Assembly: GCA_026986135.1 (NCBI GenBank)
Contig: JALSPD010000165.1
Location: 1-7,028, forward strand
From: DHVE2 group archaeon
GTDB taxonomy: Archaea > Thermoplasmatota > Thermoplasmata > Thermoplasmatales > Aciduliprofundaceae
Direction of reading: 5' to 3'
Length of the DNA: 7,028 nucleotides
Positions 1-4,247 of the stretch are shown in pieces (the stretch's first letter is position 1; each line of letters starts with the position of its first letter). The position numbers and the translations under genes were made by a program. The notes under the pieces are model-generated. The model saw only the letters and a program-made list of their open reading frames with translations. It made no database searches and was not told the origin of the DNA.

Positions 1-4
1 AATA

Positions 5-13
5 TTATATAAA
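5..13 (+). promoter_or_regulatory. TATA box for the 70-aa ORF
   Basis: The bases TTATATAAA lie about 24 bp (centre to start) ahead of the ATG at 33. With the usual archaeal spacing of 25-27 bp, transcription would begin at or within a few bases of that ATG, giving a leaderless message. There is no Shine-Dalgarno-like stretch between the two, which fits. Assigned from sequence and spacing only. Confidence 0.55.
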
Positions 14-32
14 GCAGTCCAAAACAAAAGAC

Positions 33-245
33 ATGTTAAAAACTATAGTGATCTTTAAGAGAGATGGGAAAAGAATAATGAAATTCTTGGATCAAAATTC
101 CATACTAGATTTTAATAAATTTGTAGAAAAGTTAATTTCCAAAGGTATTGAAGTAATTAAGATTCCAACCGATATTAGATCACAGAAGGAATTTGTAGAA
201 AAAACGCTTCATGAAGAGTATTTACGATGCGATAAAATAGAATGA
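33..245 (+). CDS. Small protein of unknown function
   Basis: A 70-residue, lysine-rich, soluble-looking protein with no signal peptide or membrane segment. I do not recognise a family. The pattern suggests a small alpha/beta fold: strand TIVIFKRDGK, helix around residues 24-38 (ILDFNKFVEKLISKG), strand IEVIKI, then a charged helix to the end. A well-placed TATA box predicts a leaderless message starting at this ATG; an internal ATG at 78 (codon 16) is the alternative start. It ends 35 bases ahead of the toxin-antitoxin pair on the same strand and may be co-transcribed with it, so it could be part of that module, but nothing in the sequence shows that. The AT-rich codon use resembles the neighbouring accessory genes. 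Whether it is translated is uncertain. Confidence 0.5.
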   Translation: MLKTIVIFKRDGKRIMKFLDQNSILDFNKFVEKLISKGIEVIKIPTDIRSQKEFVEKTLHEEYLRCDKIE

Positions 246-280
246 GAAAATCTTAAGTAAAAGAAGGAGATAGATAAAGT

Positions 281-499
281 ATGGAATCGGTGGAAGAGAT
301 AAGAATACCCATAGAGATTGAGAAGAGGATTGAGGAAATCTCCGCGGAGATGGGAGAATCCAAAAACAAGATAATAATAGAAGCGCTAATAGAATATCTT
401 GAAGAATATGCGGATTATGAGGAGGCATTATCCCGATATCAGGATAAAAATGATAAGTTAATTACACCAGAGGAACTGAGGGATTCTCTTGGGATATGA
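281..499 (+). CDS. Ribbon-helix-helix antitoxin of a RelE-type toxin-antitoxin pair
   Basis: A 72-residue acidic protein. Residues 5-44 fit a ribbon-helix-helix DNA-binding domain: a short strand (EIRIPI), helix 12-24, the turn GES/K near 26-28, and helix 28-43 (KNKIIIEALIEYLEEY). The C-terminal tail, ending in ITPEELRDSLGI, resembles the segment by which such antitoxins wrap their RelE partner. The protein is expected to dimerise, bind the operon promoter and neutralise the toxin encoded next. The ATG has a good ribosome binding site, AAGGAGAT at 264-271, nine bases upstream. The stop codon lies inside the toxin gene (11-base overlap), the standard antitoxin-first layout that couples translation. 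The family call is strong; the DNA target is not visible. Confidence 0.85.
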   Translation: MESVEEIRIPIEIEKRIEEISAEMGESKNKIIIEALIEYLEEYADYEEALSRYQDKNDKLITPEELRDSLGI

Positions 500-740
500 A
501 ATACTTTACAAATCCTCAGTAAGAAGAGATTTAAAGAACATAGAAAAATCAGAGGTTGATAGAATTCTTTCAGAGATAGAAAGGGTTCTTTCCAAGAATC
601 CAAGGGTTGGAAAACCATTAACTGGAAAGTTTAAAGGATTATACAGATACAGAATAGGGAATTATCGGGTAATTTATGCGGTGGAGGGGAAATCTGTATG
701 GATTTTGAAGATTGGCCATCGAAAGAAAGTGTACCGGTAA
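489..740 (+). CDS. relE: RelE/ParE-family mRNA interferase toxin
   Basis: An 83-residue basic protein with the RelE/ParE layout: strand YEILYKSSV, a helical hairpin (residues 12-37), then the conserved core LTGKFKGLYRYRIGNYRVIY and the tail ILKIGHRKKVY. Residues that RelE enzymes use for ribosome-dependent mRNA cleavage have counterparts here: Lys47/Lys49, Arg53, Arg60, Arg78 and the terminal Tyr82. The protein therefore looks intact. The start is TTG, because the ATG at 496 is out of frame; GAGGG at 478-482 sits six bases ahead of it and overlaps the end of the antitoxin gene. The weak start inside the antitoxin gene would keep toxin output below antitoxin. Its last 43 bases overlap the open frame of the next gene, which looks like an accidental junction and not a designed overlap. 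Confidence 0.88.
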   Translation: MGYEILYKSSVRRDLKNIEKSEVDRILSEIERVLSKNPRVGKPLTGKFKGLYRYRIGNYRVIYAVEGKSVWILKIGHRKKVYR

Positions 741-1825
741 ACGGTTTGGAGTACCAGCACAACCACTCAATAAACGATGCAGGCACCGTAGTAGAGATGG
801 CTCATGAATTCCCCGTATCGCTTTTACAGGCAGGGTTTGGAAGCGTGCATATGGAGGTTCAGGCAATAGATTATGCAGGCAACGATATATATGTGGAGAG
901 AGAGTTAAAGGGTGCGTTCGGGCAGTTACTGGATGCGCTCGGGGAGATGTGGAATGCAATATGGAATGTACTGGTGAGCGTGGCTAAGGCGATGATGAGT
1001 GGGGTGAATGTATTTTTGCAGTGGCTGATGAATCTGGTGAACGAGACTATAAACACCCTGTTAGGACCTTTGATAAGTGCATACGAGAACTGGCAGAATG
1101 CGCTGATCAACACGATAAAAGCAGGATGGAACGAATACAACGCAACGGGAAGTATAAAAGCAAGCACGCTTGAGAGTTTCAACCAGTTAATAGGCGGAAC
1201 ATTCTTCTGGATACTTGTGGGCATATCCACAGGATTGCTGGCTCTATCATTAACGCTTAATGCTCTCACATTCGGAGCTACATCCATCATATCCATGGTT
1301 ATTGCCCCAGTGGTTACACTTGCCATCCTCGCCGTGTTCTCCATAACCCAGGAGAAGAAAATCTCGCTGGACCTCAGCGGTGTAGCCCTATCCGTGGATT
1401 CTATATGGAACTTTGTGGTAGATACACTTGGGGGTAAGAGCAGTAAATTTACCACATATGTAAAAACATCAATAAAAAAGGTATTAGAAATAGCAGCATT
1501 GTGGTTCAAGAACTGTGCAGTGGTAATAGAAGGTTTATCATTAGGTGCGTTGGATTTCACAGGTATGATGAGGGAAACATTAGCATTCGTTTTTGGTGCA
1601 TTGGGTGTTTCGCTGGCGGCAATCGGTGCTGCAACAGGTAATCTCATAATATCTGCACTGGGATTTGGTTTCGGGGCTGCTGGATTTGTTCTTTCCTTCA
1701 CAGCATTAGTATCTTCTATAATAGCCCATGAACTTGCTCTACATTCTATTATTTCTCTTGCCTTGAGTGGTTCTGGTCTTGCATTAGCTCTCTATACAGC
1801 GTCACTTCATGAGAGGGGAGAGTGA
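698..1825 (+). CDS. 5'-truncated C-terminal remnant of a large membrane-anchored surface-type protein
   Basis: The frame is 375 codons, but the first 14 (MDFEDWPSKESVPV) are simply relE read in another frame, so the true protein appears to have lost its N-terminus. Residues about 30-68 end in VHMEVQAIDYAGNDIYVERE, the closing strand pattern (A-x-D-x-AGN) of an Ig-like/bacterial-Big type extracellular domain. Then follow an amphipathic helical region (70-155) and a hydrophobic C-terminal third with likely membrane segments near 168-190, 195-217, 293-315, 318-340 and 345-370. Such a tail normally anchors a much longer secreted protein. No good ribosome binding site precedes 698; internal ATGs at 797 and 851 are alternative starts. 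GC content is higher (about 45% in the part I counted) than in the next gene. It may be a pseudogene, or read only by translation running on from relE. The exact family is not recognised. Confidence 0.6.
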   Translation: MDFEDWPSKESVPVNGLEYQHNHSINDAGTVVEMAHEFPVSLLQAGFGSVHMEVQAIDYAGNDIYVERELKGAFGQLLDALGEMWNAIWNVLVSVAKAMMSGVNVFLQWLMNLVNETINTLLGPLISAYENWQNALINTIKAGWNEYNATGSIKASTLESFNQLIGGTFFWILVGISTGLLALSLTLNALTFGATSIISMVIAPVVTLAILAVFSITQEKKISLDLSGVALSVDSIWNFVVDTLGGKSSKFTTYVKTSIKKVLEIAALWFKNCAVVIEGLSLGALDFTGMMRETLAFVFGALGVSLAAIGAATGNLIISALGFGFGAAGFVLSFTALVSSIIAHELALHSIISLALSGSGLALALYTASLHERGE

Positions 1826-1830
1826 TAAAA

Positions 1831-2529
1831 ATGGAATATATTCTAACCACTAAAGGAATACAAAATAAAATTGCTAGAATAGGATTAATTATAATGTTTT
1901 TTGTTGGATTATTTTTATTAATTTTAATATTTTTTGCATATTTTTCAATTCTTGATATTTTTTGGAAATGCTATTTTACAATTCCTATTATTTTTCTAAC
2001 AATACTTGTATTTGGAAGTATTATATATGTGGAGATTTATTGGAAACAAAAAGGAGACCCCAGCATTTTCAAAATACAAATTGGAGATGAGGAAATAAAA
2101 TTTTATCGGAATACAAACAGTTTCTCTATAAAATATGATTGGTTTATGAATCACGAGGTGCTTGTAAAGGTGGCTAGTTCAAATAGATGGCATCCTGCAC
2201 CGAAAGTTTTTAAATTCTATGATTTCTTAGAGAAAGGCTATGAATATATAAGAAAAGAGCTTGAAAAAATATCTCCCAACAGGAGAGATAAAACACTTAT
2301 AATATTGAATTTTTATGAACAAAAATCAAAATTATCAACTAGGTTATTATTTCCACTATCTGTCTCCTTATCTATACTACCTCTTTCAGATCTAAAACAA
2401 ATGTTAGACGAGTGGAAAGAAAAATATGAATCTTACTTTAAAGATACGAGTAAGCAAAAAGAAATCAAAGTTGAAAATCGGTATAATCAAATTTCTAGGA
2501 TTGTGGAAAGCAATAAAAGAAAAAGTTAA
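1831..2529 (+). CDS. Two-helix membrane protein of unknown function
   Basis: A 232-residue protein with two strong transmembrane segments (about residues 17-39 and 48-70) and a long soluble domain after them. That domain is charged, contains IFKIQIGDEEIKFYR (beta-rich), and ends in a lysine-rich helical tail (IKVENRYNQISRIVESNKRKS). No family is recognised. The start is ambiguous: GTG at 1822 overlaps the previous stop as GTGA, but the purine run GAGAGGGGAG ends only one base ahead of it; the ATG at 1831, ten bases downstream of that run, is more likely. The DNA is very AT-rich (about 17% GC in 1861-1920), unlike the preceding gene, so the two have different histories although they are now translationally adjacent. 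It lies directly ahead of the VapBC-like pair, but no functional link can be inferred. Confidence 0.7.
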   Translation: MEYILTTKGIQNKIARIGLIIMFFVGLFLLILIFFAYFSILDIFWKCYFTIPIIFLTILVFGSIIYVEIYWKQKGDPSIFKIQIGDEEIKFYRNTNSFSIKYDWFMNHEVLVKVASSNRWHPAPKVFKFYDFLEKGYEYIRKELEKISPNRRDKTLIILNFYEQKSKLSTRLLFPLSVSLSILPLSDLKQMLDEWKEKYESYFKDTSKQKEIKVENRYNQISRIVESNKRKS

Positions 2530-2536
2530 ATAATAA

Positions 2537-2545
2537 GGAGGTGAT
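2537..2545 (+). promoter_or_regulatory. Ribosome binding site of the VapB-like gene
   Basis: GGAGGTGAT is a full-length match to the complement of the archaeal 16S rRNA 3' end. It serves the ATG at 2555. The two nearer ATGs at 2544 and 2548 run into stops within a few codons, and TGA at 2549 closes the correct frame just upstream, so 2555 is the first usable start. Confidence 0.7.
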
Positions 2546-2554
2546 GAATGAAGT

Positions 2555-2737
2555 ATGGAAATGATAAGTGAATTGGAAAGAAAGGTAATGAATGCGAGGG
2601 ATGATGAGGAGGAAATATTCAGGGAATTGTTAATGAAGTACGGTATATTTGATATAAAATCTGCGAGAGAGATCCTTGGAGCAAAGATAAATGGGAAGTT
2701 AAGCGATACGGTAATAGAGCTGAGGGAGGAAGAATGA
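2555..2737 (+). CDS. Probable VapB-like antitoxin of a PIN-domain toxin
   Basis: A 60-residue, strongly acidic, helix-rich protein (MEMISELERKVMNARDDEEEIF...). The call rests on context: it is short, it precedes a PIN-domain gene, and the two overlap by ATGA (2734-2737), which is the usual antitoxin-toxin coupling. I cannot make out a clear DNA-binding fold. The C-terminal part (NGKLSDTVIELREEE) could be the toxin-binding tail. It has the strongest ribosome binding site in the accessory region. Since its toxin is broken, it may now be a solitary antitoxin. Confidence 0.6.
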   Translation: MEMISELERKVMNARDDEEEIFRELLMKYGIFDIKSAREILGAKINGKLSDTVIELREEE

Positions 2738-2925
2738 TATACATAGATACAAGTGCATTTGTAAAAAGATACCACATTGAGGCTGGAAGTGAAAAAGTTA
2801 ATTATATATTCAGAGAGGGGATGAATGGGAAAAGAACCATATACCTATCCTACTGGGTAATAAGTGAGACAATAAATGCGATAGATAAGCACAGAAACAG
2901 GAAAGAATTCGCAGGGGGAGTATGA
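2734..2925 (+). pseudogene. vapC: VapC-like PIN-domain toxin, 3'-truncated
   Basis: The first 57 or so residues are a clear PIN-domain start: MIYIDTSAFVKRY carries the first metal-binding aspartate (Asp5) and WVISETINAIDKHRNR carries the second acidic residue (Glu46). PIN toxins normally run to about 125-140 residues and need two further acidic residues in the C-terminal half. Here the frame ends after KEFAGGV at residue 63, so the active site is incomplete and RNase activity is not expected. The break lies near 2910, where a short inverted repeat (GCAGGG/CCCTGC) begins. The +1 frame stays open after the break and reads EYEFYPAVSDLDLSVTL, which could be decayed PIN sequence. The start overlaps the preceding gene by ATGA. 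I see this as a remnant of a VapBC pair. Confidence 0.75.
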
Positions 2926-3136
2926 ATTTTACCCTGCTGTAAGTGACCTTGATTTGTCTGTAACCCTGAGAAATTGCAGATGATTGTATCTGCTCAAACC
3001 CATAATTTGCTCCCGTACGTGACGATGAAAAGATATCCATTTTACTTGGGTGTATTGTCTCAGCCCCCAATATATCTTTGGAGTATAGGTAAATCTTAGG
3101 ATTCCGATGAACGTATCCTCAAATCTGTTAGATAAA

Positions 3137-3149
3137 AAGCTTATAATTA
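3137..3149 (+). promoter_or_regulatory. Putative promoter of the relaxase-like gene
   Basis: AAGCTTATAATTA, preceded by the purine-rich run GATAAAAAG that could act as the TFB-binding element. It would start transcription near 3170 and give a leader of about 50 bases that includes the hairpin at 3199-3212. A prediction from sequence only. Confidence 0.4.
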
Positions 3150-3198
3150 TCTTGCTAATTATCTACATGATTGGAGATGAAGTAGAATAATTGGCTAC

Positions 3199-3212
3199 CC
3201 CTTAAATAAGGG
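3199..3212 (+). promoter_or_regulatory. Small hairpin covering the relaxase ribosome binding site
   Basis: CCCTT (3199-3203), loop AAAT, AAGGG (3208-3212): a perfect 5-bp stem with a 4-base loop. The AAGGG arm is the only Shine-Dalgarno-like sequence ahead of the ATG at 3222, nine bases away, so the stem would hide it in the RNA. As DNA it could be a binding site for a HUH protein. Confidence 0.45.
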
Positions 3213-3221
3213 CTGAAAATA

Positions 3222-3800
3222 ATGGCAAATATGATACTTAAAACGGTGGTTGCTGTGGCTAGAAACGGTGGAAATGTAACCGGATGGATAAGGTATCTGG
3301 TAAATAAGAGCATCACAAATGATGGATACTGCAGTTCACTTTACTATTATTGGAACAATAAGTGGGAGATTGTAGCGCCCATAGAAAACCCTACTGGCTC
3401 TCAGGTGATTACAATTCAGGGATTAGCGAATATAGCTGAAAACTCAGGAGTGATAAGACAGATAATTATTGCACCTCTTAGAATGATAAATGAAAGAAAA
3501 ATGATGATTTTGGCCCGATGGACAATTTTGAGGTTTCTCTACCTGACTGGTAAGAGGAAATTAATAACCACATACTCATATCACAGTGACACACCTTATC
3601 CGCACGTCCATATACTGATGGTATCTCCGATCAGATCACGACTCTATATAAAGCCAAACCAGCTAGAACTGCTGAAGTTAATCGCGGCACAGCAATTCAA
3701 AGAAACCATCGGAAAGATAGCGTATCTGAGGTATATAGAAGATCTATATAGGCATGCACCCGAGGAAAAGCGCGGGAAACTTGAGGCAAAAAATGAGTGA
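3222..3800 (+). CDS. HUH-type relaxase-like (MobA-like) nuclease
   Basis: A 192-residue basic protein. Residues 119-135 read SYHSDTPYPHVHILMVS, matching relaxase motif III (H-x-D-T-x-x-P-H-x-H), in which His121, His128 and His130 would bind the catalytic metal. Tyr25, in GWIRYLVNK after a leading strand (ILKTVVAVARNGGN), is well placed to be the nicking tyrosine; MobA of R1162 also uses a tyrosine at about residue 25 followed by an NPHCHLMIS motif. VIRQIIIAPLRMINERK (77-93) fits the strand and helix between these motifs. Known relaxases nick one DNA strand at an origin of transfer and stay bound through the tyrosine. Only the nuclease domain is present; no helicase or primase is attached. The start has a weak ribosome binding site within a hairpin; ATG 3231 is an alternative. 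A strong inverted repeat follows the stop. The family call is from motifs alone; a HUH transposase or replication initiator is the alternative. Confidence 0.6.
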   Translation: MANMILKTVVAVARNGGNVTGWIRYLVNKSITNDGYCSSLYYYWNNKWEIVAPIENPTGSQVITIQGLANIAENSGVIRQIIIAPLRMINERKMMILARWTILRFLYLTGKRKLITTYSYHSDTPYPHVHILMVSPIRSRLYIKPNQLELLKLIAAQQFKETIGKIAYLRYIEDLYRHAPEEKRGKLEAKNE

Positions 3801-3811
3801 AATTGTAGACA

Positions 3812-3884
3812 ACTATCCGCAGGTGCGTGTATGAAAAGAAAAATAAGAAGAATAATAATTACAATTACACACCTGCGGAATAGT
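3812..3884. repeat. 18-bp imperfect inverted repeat just after the relaxase-like gene
   Basis: The left arm 3812-3831 (ACTAT, CCGCAGGTG, two unpaired bases, TGTA) pairs with the right arm 3866-3884 (TACA, CACCTGCGG, one unpaired A, ATAGT): 5+9+4 base pairs around a 34-base AT-rich loop. It begins 12 bases after the stop codon. Neither arm is followed by a T-run, so a simple terminator is unlikely. Its place beside a nicking-enzyme gene suggests a recognition hairpin (origin of transfer or element end), which is inference. Confidence 0.7.
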
Positions 3885-3978
3885 GGAGGCAATATGCAAA
3901 TACGGGCGTGGATATCCTTTCATCATATATTTTTGGATGCAAGCAGAATCCCAATTTGACTTGTTTTCCAGAGGGAAG

Positions 3979-4116
3979 TGGGGGCACTGGGATTCGAACC
4001 CAGGTCCGCGGGTCACTCCTGCGGGTCAGCGCTCCAGTTAGTCATCATCGGTCAGCTGACCCTCTTTTCATCATGTAACTGGAGCCCGCCAGGATGCCTG
4101 ACTACCCCATGCCCCC
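3979..4116 (-). tRNA. tRNA-Trp (CCA), with a 65-base intron after G37
   Basis: Read on the minus strand: acceptor GGGGGCA (4116-4110) pairs with TGCCCCC (3986-3980), A73 is at 3979 and no CCA is encoded. The D arm has AG at 14-15 and GG at 18-19. The anticodon stem GCGGG (27-31) pairs with CCCGC (39-43); the loop is CTCCAGA with anticodon CCA at 4082-4080. The T arm is CTGGG-TTCGAAT-CCCAG. Exon 1 is 4079-4116 and exon 2 is 3979-4013, 73 bases when joined. The splice sites fit the archaeal bulge-helix-bulge: a 4-bp helix CTCC/GGAG lies between the bulges AG^T and TG^A. D-stem pairing 13:22 is T:T, a small weakness. It decodes UGG. A TATA box stands 25-30 bp upstream. Confidence 0.95.
4014..4078 (-). 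ncRNA. tRNA-Trp intron acting as a box C/D 2'-O-methylation guide RNA
   Basis: Box order on the minus strand is C (ATGATGA, 4074-4068), D' (CTGA, 4055-4052), C' (ATGATGA, 4048-4042), D (CTGA, 4029-4026). Ahead of D, TAACTGGAG pairs with CTCCAGTTA across the exon 1-intron junction; five bases upstream of D is the G opposite C34. Ahead of D', GGGTCA pairs with TGACCC across the intron-exon 2 junction; five bases upstream of D' is the G opposite C39. By the N+5 rule the RNA directs methylation of C34 and C39 of its own pre-tRNA. Dual guiding of positions 34 and 39 by the tRNA-Trp intron is established in other euryarchaea (U39 there). The guide needs the unspliced precursor, or the excised intron in trans. 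Confidence 0.92.
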
Positions 4117-4137
4117 GCAATTGAGGGTAATTTCATT

Positions 4138-4150
4138 GGAGATATAAACC
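4138..4150 (-). promoter_or_regulatory. TATA box of tRNA-Trp
   Basis: On the minus strand GGTTTATATCTCC, close to the archaeal TTTATATA consensus, is centred about 29 bp ahead of the tRNA 5' end at 4116. This spacing puts the transcription start at or next to the first tRNA base. Confidence 0.7.
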
Positions 4151-4235
4151 TTACTGTTTGCCATAATTATGTGGGATATATAGAAACAGATCTCCCATTT
4201 TAAACCTGCGCCGAAAATAAGGCATAACTGAGTCC

Positions 4236-4247
4236 AAAATAAAAAAA
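4236..4247 (-). terminator. Oligo-T terminator of the eL41 gene
   Basis: On the minus strand TTTTTTTATTTT follows the eL41 stop codon directly. Runs of T without a hairpin are the usual intrinsic terminators in Archaea. The 85 bases beyond it (4151-4235) hold nothing I can identify. Confidence 0.6.

Larger units (their letters stand above)
2926..3221 (+). other. Gap of 296 bases with decayed coding-like sequence and the relaxase leader
   Basis: No convincing gene. Several frames on both strands stay open for 40-60 codons in 2930-3120, and base composition is less AT-rich than usual archaeal spacers, which suggests decayed coding DNA, possibly the lost half of vapC or part of an inserted element. 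A minus-strand frame ending near 2810 has no credible start or recognised motif. The last 90 bases carry a TATA-like element and a small hairpin that belong to the next gene. Confidence 0.4.

Noticed and set aside
639..959. Minus-strand open frame of 106 codons across the relE junction
   Set aside because: It is rich in His, Pro and Arg, has no recognisable domain, and lies opposite a clear RelE gene.
871..1701. Long minus-strand open frame of 276 codons
   Set aside because: It mirrors the membrane-protein remnant on the plus strand, is rich in Asn, Ser and Thr in the way antisense frames are, and shows no motif, promoter or ribosome binding site.
2810..3070. Minus-strand open frame of 86 codons over the vapC break
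   Set aside because: It needs a TTG start without a ribosome binding site, an in-frame stop lies just upstream, and its end is antisense to the conserved vapC start. No transposase or other motif was recognised.
3868..4029. CACACCTGCGG (3868-3878) resembles CACTCCTGCGG (4014-4024) in the tRNA intron, as a possible attachment-site pair
   Set aside because: Ten of eleven bases match, but such a match is expected by chance fairly often between two stretches of this size, and integration sites usually lie in the tRNA 3' half and not at the intron junction.
4050..4061. Perfect 12-bp palindrome GGTCAGCTGACC as a possible operator
   Set aside because: It falls inside the tRNA intron and is explained by the D' guide and D' box of the C/D RNA.
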